Part shown: in pieces, positions 12,401 to 22,921 of the stretch
Position numbering within the stretch: position 1 is the stretch's first letter
Layout of the letters: each line of letters begins with the position of its first letter
Program-made: the position numbers and the translations under genes
The notes under the pieces: generated by a model
What the model was told of the DNA's origin: nothing
The model's database searches: none
Seen by the model: the letters and a program-made list of their open reading frames with translations, nothing else
Origin: Paracyclopina nana
Lineage: Eukaryota; Arthropoda; Copepoda; Cyclopoida; Cyclopettidae
Assembly (NCBI GenBank): GCA_019096065.1
Contig: JAGUCH010000002.1
Coordinates: forward strand, 4,166,501 to 4,230,500
Direction of reading: 5' to 3'
Length of the DNA stretch: 64,000 nucleotides

Positions 12401-13838
12401 AGGTGCGTCAAGCCAAAGGGGAAAAAATAAGACTCTTAAGTTTAGCTATACCAAGAAAAATGCGTCACATACGTCAAATGAGTCACGTGACATCCGTTTT
12501 TCGCAAACCTGTTCGTAGCATTGATAACCTCGCGTTTTCAGGTAATTATTATCTACGAAAAATGGGGCGGAGGTAAATATATTGAAAAAAGCTGATCAGC
12601 TTGACAAAGTCTGTATCAAAATTCACAGAAGGGAGGAAATTCTATGTCAAGGCCGACGCAATAAATAGACCAAACTTTGACTCATCCCAAAAAACCCACG
12701 AGTGTTTTGCATGTTTACAAAAACATAAAAACTAAAGGGAACAAAATTCACTGCGTCACTTTCAATTTAGGCAATTTGAGCCTAATTGCTACTAAAGAAG
12801 GTTTTTGAAGGCTCATTGACATTGACCTCTTTTATGATGAAGCGACAAAGTGGAAATTAAAAAGAACAACAACTTCCTTTTCTTTTTATCTTTTTTTTTT
12901 GTTGCCAAGAATTCTTCGTATCCGACCTGAGAGTTGACATCATGTATGAAACAATCAATTCCAGCAGAAGGGAAAAACTCCAACATCCATAAATTAGCTG
13001 ATGCACTTTTCGCAACAACAGACGTAATTTGGGTCAGTCAACAAGTTTAACTATCACTCATAGTTTTTTTTTTCATTTTACCAAAAACCTCACATTACGC
13101 AGATGGAGTAGCTAAATGGTACTTAAAAATAGAGTCGTGACTGAAAATTACTCAATTTACCACAGGTCTTTGAAACTAATTAAGTGTTAAGGTGCTCACA
13201 CAGTGGCAAATGTTGTGCGCGTCATTCAGGATAATTTCTTAAAAAAGCGTGACTTAAAACTTTTTGCTACGAGGGCTTATTTAGGACTTTTAGTAAACAC
13301 TGACGATGCTACGTTGATCGGCTAAAATATTGATGAAGTCATCATGCCTTTCTCAAGTCTCATGAATCAAAGGTGCTGCATGCTATATAAAGTCAGGAAT
13401 TCACATGCATGCATTCTCATTGCTACATTTACTTCACAAGCTCCTAAACGTGAACAATCTTCGGAGTGATGACGATTATTGGAGCTACTCGCATTTGATA
13501 TTGAAAGCTAGTGCTCAAACTTCAAGCTATTTGTCCTTCACCTTTTCGAGAAATAGCAGCAGCTCCAAAAAAGCTTTCACAGCATCACTTTTCCCCCGAG
13601 TCTAGAAAATTCCCATGTGAGCATTATTATTAATTTTGCAAAGCCTTGAATTTGATGCGAAAATCGTGTGCCTCAGCACGGACACCATGTCGCCTTAGCA
13701 CTGCATAATGATGGTGAAAAAAGAGTGACTTCTTACTTTTTGCACTGTTAACGGTGACCCAAAATCCATGCCACCATGCACACGAAATCCCCAAGGGGAT
13801 TGGTCCATCCTTGACATATTGATGTTCTTGGCTGCCAT
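3433..13838 (-). CDS. Zasp52: Zasp/Enigma-family PDZ and LIM domain protein (Z-disc, integrin adhesion)
   Basis: The ATG at 13838 opens exon 1 (13737-13838) with the PDZ carboxylate-binding loop, SPWGFRVHGGMDFGSPLTVQ. Exon 2 (10221-10372) completes the PDZ (GLQAGDVITAVNGQDI). Later exons encode Gln/Pro-rich linkers, a polyproline run near 9660, and a ZM motif at 9200-9430 (QYNSPKNMYSDAAIQEIM), which binds alpha-actinin in ZASP proteins. Four LIM domains follow. LIM1 (CAQCDRLITGVFCKVQGKPL) lies at about 7640-8111. LIM2 (CGACDGQIR then GPFITALGRTWCPTHF) lies at 6000-6890. LIM3 (NCLKAMSKTFHPECFVCAYC) is near 4550-4675. LIM4 (CVSCGFPIEAGDRWVEALNN, then LCKKNLEGKGFFVKAGKPFC) ends at the stop at 3433. 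The order PDZ-ZM-LIM-linker-3LIM and the LIM4 sequence match Drosophila Zasp52. The product would scaffold Z-discs and muscle attachment sites. At least 16 exons; alternative splicing is likely, as in the fly gene. The exact structure of the 8.6-9.5 kb and 7.1-7.5 kb exons is less certain. Confidence 0.93.
9729..9884. mobile_element. Small palindromic MITE-like element in a Zasp intron
   Basis: The left end TAGCCCGGTTCCAACA (from 9729) is matched inverted, 15 of 16, by TGTTGGAACCGAGCTA ending at 9884. Similarity continues inward: the left arm runs on as aggaaaatcagcatagt and the right arm, reverse-complemented, as gggatatcagtatagt. A second inner pair, agtcaggt and acctgact, brackets a CG-rich centre. 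The outermost TA on both sides could be a target duplication, as in Tc1/mariner or related MITEs. No coding capacity. Superfamily is not assigned. Confidence 0.65.
10373..13736 (-). other. Large first intron of the Zasp-like gene
   Basis: Bounded by donor GTAAGAAG after the first PDZ exon (13737) and acceptor CAG before GTCAATTTGAGG (10372). At 3.36 kb it is far longer than most introns here. It holds no convincing exon. Long first introns of muscle genes often carry enhancers or alternative promoters. A TATATAAAG on the plus strand at about 13383 precedes only a 66-codon frame (13405-13605) with no recognisable domain. Confidence 0.6.
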
Positions 13839-14465
13839 GATGTAATATTCGGCTTTTCCCCCCTGATTGCACTACAACTGCCGGTTTCAATGACTAAAAA
13901 TGTAGAAAGCCGCAATCACTTTGGAGTCACTTGTAAGTGAGACACTTGAGAGGGCTGCGAAAAATAGACTAGCTCAGCTCCACTGCTTAACTACTGTGCA
14001 CAGGTGTGAGCGAACTCAACGCCGCTGATGCGAGCTTTCTATGGCAAAACGCGCGCGCGCGCTCGCGTTTACGTTGCAGTAGAACGTTGGCGCAACTCTG
14101 TCATCTACTTATATACTCGCAACCTCGATGGAAAACCCAACTTTAATTCTATTTGATATTCGTACACATTTAAAAAAGCTTGGATATAGTTAACGAACGC
14201 AAAACATGTCGAGCTTTTATTGCTTGAGGGTTGGTGGTGATATTTAGGGTGAGAGACATTTGGTGTGTGTGCAGTAACATGTAGTAACAGAAATACAACA
14301 CATATAGAGCACGAAAATGGAGTGTCATCTTCCCCTTGTTTTGGGCATGTAATTCATCATGCATACTGCCATAGAAGTGCATGCAAAAAATGCTTAAGGC
14401 CATAGGTTATGTGAGTAAGTGAGATAAACTACCGAATTATCATTTAATTTTTTACATTACTTGCG
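13839..14465. other. Intergenic between Zasp-like start and the degenerin 3' end
   Basis: No gene seen. An alternating purine-pyrimidine run (cgcgcgcgcgcgctcgcg) at about 14047-14065 lies roughly 210 bases upstream of the Zasp-like ATG, in an otherwise AT-rich neighbourhood, and probably sits near its promoter. The rest would be the 3' UTR of the degenerin. Confidence 0.4.
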
Positions 14466-16142
14466 TCACGTCGGTTGAGCCAAGATGATCGGTTGAGCTT
14501 GTAAAGGTGTCTCAACCGAAGTTCTTCGTTCTTCCTTTTTTCTTGTGCACAGCTTGGCATCAATTGCAGTTGTCAGTAGCTCCACTAATCCAAACGCAGA
14601 TAAGCCCAAAAAGAGGCCTAAATACCCCCCGATGTCAGCCAAAAAAAGAGAGCCAGAATACACGATTTGATAAGTGTATTCCTTGACCACAGGAGAAAGC
14701 TGAACAAGAGTTTTTTATACCCATATCCCATAGTATGACTTCTAATTGAGAAGTCCTTACATTGAAAATGGTAAAACCTCGTTGAAACGGAGGTGACAAG
14801 CCCGAGTGACCTTTGTAGTCCCATTTTGACAGCTTTATTATTTGCTTTCGGCACGGACTTTGGCATCCACATTTCTGCTCTGGATTGTCCTGATTGAAAG
14901 ATGCAAGAATGCGTCTGATGTCAACCAATCCAAATTCTTCAGAGACATTTGTGCCATGATTTTGCTTCCTGATTTCCACCAGGAATTCATCCGTTTTTTC
15001 ACGAATCTCTATTGAAGTGCACGGCTTTGTGCTGCTACCGACAGAAATATTCAAAGGTAGGAGGCGAAAATGCAGGCAGCCAAGATTTTCAACAGACTTT
15101 TGCACCAAGCATCGCATCAAACATTCGTCTTCAACATATTGTGAATTTTCATTGCAATTGTACTTTTCATAGACTTGCGATTTATCAATCACTTCCTGGC
15201 TTAATGTGTATAGTTCGTAAGTTCCACTTTGGCCCAAAGCTGATTCAAAACCAGTAATTAAAGAACCTGGACTGTGAGTGATTACAAGCAATTGGTTTTC
15301 TCCTTCCCTAAAAAAAGACCGCTACTTTTATGCTGAAACAACCAAAATAATCATGTAATACTCCAAAAAAGCAATAAAGTCTAATGGAGAAGCAAATGTT
15401 TCGAATGTGTCATTGCTGTTGGGATCAATTGGAGCAAAAGTTGTTGGTGTGGGTGGCTGAGGATAAGCTTTGGCAAAATTCATTTCAATTTTGATGTATT
15501 CAATTCCTGCATTGCCCACAAGGTTGGCCAACTTTTCAATTGGTTTAAGAAGGTAGCAATATCCATAGACTGGATGATAAAAAGGATCCCAGTCCTCAGA
15601 CAACCTAATCATAATTTTGAAAAAGATCATATGAAAATTGCAACATAAATGAATAACTGTATAATTCATGACTTGCTTTGATCTGTAGCTGGGTAAGGAA
15701 TCATGGGAAAATTGGCCTCTACTCAGAATCGTCAGCTCATGGATTGACTCAATGTCCTGCATTAAAAACTCAGCATAAACATCCTCCACAGTCAGATTCT
15801 GAGCCTCAATGATGTCAAAAAAATGAGGATATCGTAGATCGTCCACTGATACTTTATACTTGAGGAAAATGCTTTCAAAATCTTTATTGAACTCTGAAAT
15901 GACCTAAAAAGCTGATTTTTGCGGAAAATGCAAAAAAAACCTTAATTTATTCTGAATACTTGATTAGGGTGCCTGCACACAGCGAATCCTGGCAAATCTT
16001 CCTCGTAATTGAATTTCAATTCAGTCCTTGTGCTGATATCTTGCTCGTAATACTTGACAAAACCATCGTACACTTTCCAGGCAAAAGCAGCTGAGCAAAG
16101 CACAAACGCAAGTAAATTAAAAGCACTTGATATCCCCTTCAT
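14466..16142 (-). CDS. DEG/ENaC (pickpocket/degenerin-like) sodium channel subunit
   Basis: The ATG at 16142 is followed almost at once by TM1 (NLLAFVLCSAAFAWKVYDGF). A large extracellular Cys-rich loop spans the middle exons (for example CNENSQYVEDECLMRCLVQK and CGCQSPCRKQII). The last exon (14466-14690) carries TM2, SLFLADIGGYLGLFLGLSAF, with the GLS selectivity-filter triplet typical of the family. About five exons, total near 500 residues, slightly short for the family. The cytosolic N terminus is only about seven residues, and the His-Gly gating motif normally found before TM1 is not visible. Either the channel lacks it or an upstream exon was missed; the initiator 21 bases upstream argues for the start given. 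Expected role: amiloride-type, ligand- or mechano-gated cation channel in the plasma membrane. Ligand unknown. Confidence 0.9.
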
Positions 16143-16162
16143 GATTACAGCTTTCTGTGATC

Positions 16163-16167
16163 ACTGA
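16163..16167 (-). promoter_or_regulatory. Arthropod-type initiator (TCAGT) of the degenerin gene
   Basis: On the minus strand ACTCAGTGATC sits 21 bases upstream of the ATG at 16142. No clear TATA box lies 30 bases further up. The same TCAGTG core precedes the two neighbouring protease genes at similar distances, which supports its use. Confidence 0.45.
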
Positions 16168-16305
16168 GTAATAGAAAGGACACGCTACCACTCGACAAAG
16201 TAATTAATTTGGGCCCACCCTAGTTTAGTAGCTCGTGTTCCCACGCAAAATGGGCATACTAATTACAACAACTACTACATGTTTTTCACACAAAAGCAAG
16301 CATAA

Positions 16306-17317
<1,012 letters not shown>

Positions 17318-17340
17318 GACCTTGTAATGTAATTTCTGAC

Positions 17341-17380
17341 ACTGAATAGCCAAGTCGCAAGATAAAGAATTGTTTAAATA
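17341..17380 (-). promoter_or_regulatory. Core promoter (TATA plus TCAGT initiator) of the Gly189 protease
   Basis: Minus strand: TATTTAAA at 17373-17380 and TCAGT at 17341-17345, about 33 bases apart, the spacing expected for TATA and transcription start. The predicted 5' UTR is about 26 bases to the ATG at 17317. Confidence 0.6.
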
Positions 17381-17404
17381 ATATTGACCGATCAAAAGAT
17401 TTCA

Positions 17405-17410
17405 TTTATT
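17405..17410 (-). terminator. Poly(A) signal AATAAA directly after the trypsin stop
   Basis: The trypsin stop TGA at 17411-17413 is followed immediately by AATAAA. This mirrors the neighbouring protease, where the hexamer overlaps the stop. Confidence 0.6.
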
Positions 17411-18533
17411 TCAATTGTTAGCCATGGTTTCGGTGATCCAGTCAGCATATTGAGAGACCCTGGCATAAACTCCAGGAAATCCTTCAAGTGCACATCCTTT
17501 TCCCCAACTCACAACCCCCACAAGAACCTTAAATTAATTGATAAAAATAAGTACCATTTATTTGCACAAAATAGAGTCTTACAGTGTTTCCATCATCATC
17601 AGTGCCAACCATGGGACCACCACTATCACCTTGGCAAGAGTCTTTGCCCTTTTCTCCAGCGCAGATCATATTATCAGTGATGCCGCCAGAGTAGTTGTTG
17701 TTGCAAGTTTCTTGTGGGACAAATGGAACCTCAACAAACTTGAGCTTCTCAGCAACGCTTCCACCGCTCTGAAAAGATATTCACCTTAGCGGGTCAAAAA
17801 AAAAGCCCTATTGGCCATTTTGTTTCGTTTAAGCTGTTTGCTCTGGAAACTCTGCTGCGAGTTTGAAAATGTAAACAAATTACAGCTGCAGAAGATTAAT
17901 TAATCGCGTTGGTGAACTTACAAAAGTGGATCCCCATCCGGAAACAGTGAATGTGTCTCCCAAAACCCAATCAGCTTTGGTGCCAAGACTGATTGGTCCG
18001 ACTTCATCATTGAACTCAAAAGGTTCGTCAACCTAGTTGATTTTAAGCAAATTTAGCGTACGCTTGTGGCCTTCGAGGCCTGTATTTTTTAGCAAGTACC
18101 TTGAGCAAACAAACATCATTGTCAATGTTTCCAGAGTCGTAGGAAGGATGACGGAATTTCTTGATACTTCTGTGCTGTTCCACACCTTCGGGCAAATATA
18201 TATCCACTCCTCCAGCAACCACATCTCCAGCTCCCAATCCTGCGCAACAATGAGCCGCACTCAAAACCCAATTTTCGTTCAAGATAGATCCTCCACATGA
18301 ATGCAAGCCCAATGATCTCCAAGACACTTGCCAAGGGAATTGGCCCCTTTTGGCATTTTCTCCTCCTACAATTTTGCCACCAATACCATTGCCCAAAACC
18401 TTTACTGGTGCAACTTTTTGTGGTGCTAGAAATGTTGACAATTCATTTTCATCTCAATTCATTTTATATTCCTTTAAAGTCAACCTGCATAAGCACAAGT
18501 AGCCAAAAATGCCAAGATCACAATGCTCCTCAT
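17411..18533 (-). CDS. Trypsin-type serine protease (Asp189)
   Basis: The ATG at 18533 starts signal peptide [17 protein letters not shown] propeptide (about [17 protein letters not shown]) precedes the activation site [16 protein letters not shown]. The catalytic triad is complete: His in VLSAAHCC, Asp in DNDVCLLK, Ser in [13 protein letters not shown]. Asp189 (GKDSC), Gly216 and Gly226 ([13 protein letters not shown]) predict cleavage after Lys or Arg. The activating residue is Lys, so it could be self-activated. Five exons, near 290 residues. It lies head-to-tail with the Gly189 paralogue, and its own promoter begins within about 60 bases of the upstream lipase poly(A) region. Likely a secreted digestive or extracellular trypsin. 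Confidence 0.94.
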
Positions 18534-18553
18534 GATTGAAGTTCAGTTCAATC

Positions 18554-18590
18554 ACTGAAATTATGCTAAAGAAATCCGGATTGCCTTATC
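18554..18590 (-). promoter_or_regulatory. Core promoter (GATAAGG box plus TCAGT initiator) of the trypsin gene
   Basis: Minus strand: TTTCAGTGATTGAAC with TCAGT at 18554-18558, 21 bases upstream of the ATG, and a TATA-like GATAAGG at 18584-18590, about 33 bases further up. The arrangement copies that of the neighbouring protease promoter. Confidence 0.5.
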
Positions 18591-18632
18591 TTCAGTGTAA
18601 GCAAGTTGTGGCCAATAGCAATAAAGGTTATA

Positions 18633-18638
18633 TTTATT
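18633..18638 (-). terminator. Poly(A) signal of the lipase gene
   Basis: AATAAA on the minus strand lies about 42 bases after the lipase stop (18680). Cleavage 15-25 bases on would fall near 18610-18620, only about 55-65 bases before the predicted trypsin start at 18556. Confidence 0.5.
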
Positions 18639-18679
18639 CACTGACGTAAATACTATGAATATTTCATAACTCTTGTTGG

Positions 18680-21600
18680 CTACAGCACATCTTTTTTCTT
18701 GATAGTTTCCTTCACAATTCTGGACATGTGATTGACTCCGCTTGTCAGCCCAGTCACTGTGTTTCCAAGGGCGGCCAACCCATTCAAGGGATTGGCATTT
18801 AAAGGATTGACCTAGAAGCTAACTTGATCATTTGTTAATTGATTTTCGCCTTATTGCTTACTTGATCAAAGACAAACTTTGCATTCCCAACTGGGTCAGC
18901 ATTGAGGACGGCTCCAAAAAAGCTGTTGCCTGGATCAGGAGCATTTTCCCTGCATTTGGGTTTCCACACCACATTCCTGGGCTTTCCATTGAAAAATGCC
19001 GCGTCATCAGCGCAAAAGGTGTGCTTTTTGTACTCTCCCATGGTCTCAATTTCCACCCTGTTTATGTACATTTTCGACTCGGAGTTTAACCTCCAGGTAA
19101 GAGGATTCAGAGGGTGAAGAGCATATTCCCATGTGAGATCAGCTGAGTGGACGTGGCCAAGGTTGTTGGTGATGGTCATGAAGTTGTAGGTTCTGCCAGG
19201 TTCAAAGTAGTACTCTTCCTTGTTCAAGTACAAGTTGATGGAAGAGTCCTCCTCTCCATGCAAAACCATGCGAAAGCTTCCTCGGTCTCCGCCTTGTTTG
19301 TAGCTTTCTGGAGTATCACTCAATACAATAGTCACCCTGTAGTGAGTCTTGCAAAATGGCCTCTTTTCATCTGTGTACAAATATAGAGATTTCTGCCTTG
19401 GAGGCCGAGCACCATTATGGCTAGTGAAAGCATGAAAGCCCATCTCATCACAATTGTCCATATCTTTTCTGCACCTGCATGTAAAGATCCCATTTATTCT
19501 AGCATTCAAATTGCATAGTGCTTCAAATACTTACCCTGGACACTGGCCTTCCACAAAATTTTCCCAAGAGCCACATTCCACGCCAATAAATTGGCAGTTT
19601 TCCATGTTGATTGAGTCTATAAAGTACTCATAGGCTCTGATGTGATTGCAGCTTAGGAGCCTCCTCAAGGCATATGGCAAATTGCCCTTTTCCTGTTTGA
19701 TTATGCTTTTAAAATTAGTTTTCCAAAGAGTTAATTTTAATTAATTAAATCTCCAAAAATCTTAAGTAGTTGCCTTGACACTTACTTCATTGACATGATG
19801 CATGACTCCTTTTTCACACCCAGCCATGACTTTTCCCCCATTTGGATAAAAGTCAAGGTGCCCACATGCTTGCCACATTCCTAGGCCTGAAGACATTAGA
19901 GGCCTTGCATCAGTGTGTATAACATCCACATAATAAGCATCTGTTTCATCCAACCTCACTTTGGGATGAGTCCATTCAAAGTGTGGCTCTGCTGGATCCA
20001 GCCCAGTAATTCTGCCCAGTTCCAGTCCATGCTTTTTCAGTTCAGACCCTACATACCTAAAGATTTTTAGAAAGCCATCATTATATAGGTATATAGTGTT
20101 AGCACATTGGAAGGGTGCCAGAAAGTGTGACCAGACTACTCTGTAGCTGCCATTTAAATATCAAATAACCTATGATTTTGGCGTTTCCCACAACTTTTTG
20201 TTGTGATCACTTAATGCTAAGAGTATACCACATATTAAAACACTAGTGCATGCAGCTATTGCCAATTGAAAAAAAAGTAATGCTAAATTGCCGAAAAATG
20301 GCTCAAGATGAAGAATGTGTTCCAAATTGGATATTTGACATTGATGAAAAGCCAGCCTCTGAACTACTCAAAGAGTTCCACAAGGAGCCTCCAGCCATGA
20401 AACTCACTGAAGAAAAAGTTGTGAAGCAAATTTATGCCCTTGGCAGAGTGCTAAGCCACGTTTTCCAACAATTCAATCTGCACTACTGGACTTCAGGTGG
20501 GACCACCTTGGGCATTCTAAGACATAAAGGCCTCATTCCATGGGATGATGATTTAGACCTTTGCATCCTCCAAGAAAACGAGCCCAAATTGATCAATGAA
20601 ATTGCTCCAGTCCTCAAGTCTCAACATAAAATTCAAGTGGTTCCTGCTAATTCTGTAGGATATCGCATCTTCCATTCGGAGGATTCAAGTGAGCTGGCCA
20701 AGTCTGACCTCATTAATTATAGGTATCCATTTTGTGATATATTTGTCATGAGCAAGGAGAAAAAAGGCTCGAGTTGCTACATTGCGGACAGAACTGGCAG
20801 GACTATTTGGCCACAAGAAAAGTACAAAATTCGTGATATTGAAAACCCACAAGAAGGACTCTTTGGTGATTTCTACCTCAAATGTCCCCTAAATCCGGAA
20901 GAGTATTTATCGAACACGTACGGTGCCGATTGGAGCACAATTGGTGCCACTCAAAGTTACTGCCATTTGTGGAGAGAATCCAAATATTCCATCCAGTTTG
21001 ATCTGGACTCGTACGAGCCAGCTAAGCCTTTCCAATGAACTCTTACCCTGATAAATGGGCCCCCAAGCTATGGCCAATCATGTGGACTTGATGCAAATCC
21101 AGATGGAATGTTTCATGAAGAAACTTGAGGAATTGAGCTCCAATTGCTCCTGCAAGCCTTGTATTTGCTGTTGCCTAAAAAAAAGTATTATTGAAATACA
21201 CGAACTAATTTCTACCCAAGTTTATCCATACTTGAGTGTATGGTGGCTCTGATCCTGGCAGCCAATCCAGAATGATGACATTGAAATCTCCTCGTTTTAA
21301 TAGTTCATTTTTCATCCGGAGCAGCCAGTTTTTCTTCCCATGCTCCAGGTAGCCATGCGTAATGATGAAAGTTTTTCTGGAAAAGAATTGTTATCGTCAA
21401 CTTGCAGTAAAATATTTATGTGTAGGCTAGAAATCACCTGTGTGAATCAAAATGGGATTTTCTAATGGAATTTGCATTGTCATCGAACAGCTCTTGGCGA
21501 AACTTGCGATTTTTCGGCGTATACAAGTAGAAATTCACTTCAATTTCTCTGGCACTTCTAGGAAAGAGATTGACCACACGATGGCTTGAATACCAAGGAT

Positions 21601-21742
21601 ATTTGAGTGAAAAGCAGCCATATTTGCCATAGCATTTTGTCAGTGGGTCCAAGTGGCTCAAAAACTCCTCTGAGTTGTGGCAAAAGAACAAAATCACCAG
21701 GAAAAGTAGCGGATGCAATGCACTTTTCATCAAGGTGCGCAT
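18680..21742 (-). CDS. Pancreatic-type triacylglycerol lipase with PLAT domain
   Basis: The ATG at 21742 starts a signal peptide (about MKSALHPLLFLVILFFC), then CYGKYGCFSLKYPWYSSHRV, typical of the vertebrate-type pancreatic lipase family. The next exons give the oxyanion strand KTFIITHGYLEHGKKNW and VIILDWLPGSEPPYTQ. The nucleophile elbow GHSLGAHLSG ends its exon at 21047. Transcription then crosses a roughly 1 kb intron to an exon starting near 20057 with YVGSELKKHGLELGRITGLD (catalytic Asp) and ACGHLDFYPNGGKVMAGCEK. The catalytic His is in LLSCNHIRAYEYF. A C-terminal PLAT domain (YRVTIVLSDTPESYKQGGDR) is followed by about 100 extra residues ending KKKDVL at 18680. All triad residues are present, so an active secreted lipase or phospholipase is expected. 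The 1 kb intron contains the LicD-type gene on the other strand. Confidence 0.93.
20250..21038 (+). CDS. LicD/fukutin-type nucleotidyltransferase-like protein, nested and intronless
   Basis: A single uninterrupted frame of 262 codons. The LicD signature is clear: LHYWTSGGTTLGILRHKGLI followed by the acidic metal-binding cluster PWDDDLDLCI at about residues 100-112. Later conserved parts include YPFCDIFVM and LNPEEYLSNTYGADW near the C terminus. LicD proteins transfer phosphocholine in bacteria; the related fukutin and FKRP transfer ribitol phosphate to dystroglycan. The substrate here is unknown. No signal peptide or membrane segment is seen, unlike fukutin, so it may be cytosolic. The start could also be an in-frame ATG at 20286 or 20304. 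The whole gene lies antisense inside a lipase intron. The stop TGA (21036-21038) is eight bases before the lipase exon border, so its 3' UTR must overlap that exon. Lack of introns suggests origin by retroposition (inference). Confidence 0.88.
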   Translation: MQLLPIEKKVMLNCRKMAQDEECVPNWIFDIDEKPASELLKEFHKEPPAMKLTEEKVVKQIYALGRVLSHVFQQFNLHYWTSGGTTLGILRHKGLIPWDDDLDLCILQENEPKLINEIAPVLKSQHKIQVVPANSVGYRIFHSEDSSELAKSDLINYRYPFCDIFVMSKEKKGSSCYIADRTGRTIWPQEKYKIRDIENPQEGLFGDFYLKCPLNPEEYLSNTYGADWSTIGATQSYCHLWRESKYSIQFDLDSYEPAKPFQ

Positions 21743-21762
21743 GCTGGCATAGTGAAATGCCA

Positions 21763-21767
21763 ACTGA
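21763..21767 (-). promoter_or_regulatory. TCAGT initiator of the lipase gene
   Basis: CCTCAGTTGG on the minus strand lies 21 bases upstream of the ATG at 21742. No TATA box was identified. Support is positional only. Confidence 0.35.
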
Positions 21768-22921
21768 GGTTTTTGCTTGGACCGTTGGAAGTTGGTGCCA
21801 TGTTCATCATAGAAAGTTTCTTGTCACCTCCAGTTTTTCCACTCTCAATAATTCATGCCACTTTTTACAAAGAAATTGTTCATGCACTTTTTTGCTCCCC
21901 TTTGCCCCACGGTGTCGAGCTAGTTTCTCTAATGGAATCTTACGAGAAACGTAAGCGAATTTGCCCAGTCACTCAATCACTCTTCGTGAAAACTCAAAGA
22001 GTGATTTCCACTGAAACAGTAGCAGCATAATTTTGGGGTATCCTTTTTTAAGCCCGTTGAGTGTATGTGTCCTTTGCTTGGAAACAAAAAATAATGCACT
22101 TTTTACAGACATTATTTTATATGTGAGATCCAGTTATTTTTTCTTATTAGAGTCATTTCAGCACATTTTCTTCCTACAGCCTTGAACAGCATTAAAAGTT
22201 TCACAATTGACAAATTGCCATATAGAAGATTGGATGTGAGAAAAATTGCATGAGCGAATCTGTGTACTTCGTTCAATGTCCTACAACAAAAAAGAATGCA
22301 TTGATCGCTAAAAAAATCATGCTTTTGATGTCAAATGTCAAATCCAGTTTGGAAATTCTATATCTTTTGGGTGCTATTTATGATTCTTCATCATGCTAAA
22401 TTGGGCACTTATTCCAAGAAAGTACTCAGCCACATATTGTTGCCTAAAAATGCTACTTAAGCTGGCTCTGAGTGACGACAGAGCTGCTTTACCCTCGTGA
22501 AGGACGAGACTCGAAAATTGACCTAGAGAGTCTGCATGTATATAAGGCAAATAACTTATGACATTGGCCACCATATAAAGAACTGCATTCAATTCAAGCC
22601 GAAAGACAGCTTAAAATAAAAGCGTGCTTATTTGCGTTATGACTATAGTAACTAAACAATTCGTCAAATGACCATAGCATCAAAATGACGCTTACAGAAA
22701 TGAAGCAAAGCATATCATTATGACCCGTTTAGTGCAAATTAGCTGTGATAATTTTGGTAAGCATAAAAATTAAGCTCTTTTGGACATCTTGCAAGAATTT
22801 GAGTTTTGTTGCTAGTCGTGCGCATCTCTTCTTTGATTGGCAACTAGCCAACAAGATTTAGTGGAGCATCAGTATAGTTTTAGACATAATTGTTTGCACT
22901 CGTAAATAAATATTACAAAAT
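21768..22921. promoter_or_regulatory. Intergenic divergent promoter region; TCAGT initiator of the transporter at 22869
   Basis: The region separates two divergent genes. GCATCAGTATAG places a TCAGT at 22869-22873, about 50 bases before the transporter ATG at 22922. A TATATAAGG near 22540 and a CATATAAAG near 22571, on the plus strand, might mark another start further upstream, but no frame follows them. Nothing else is recognised. Confidence 0.4.

Noticed and set aside
12325..12576. Plus-strand frame of 83 codons preceded by ATATAAAAG
   Set aside because: It has no genuine ATG at its start and no recognisable feature; it lies inside the Zasp first intron.
13383..13605. TATATAAAG followed by a 66-codon plus frame as a small gene
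   Set aside because: The ATG is only about 20 bases from the TATA box, before a normal start site; there is no homology.
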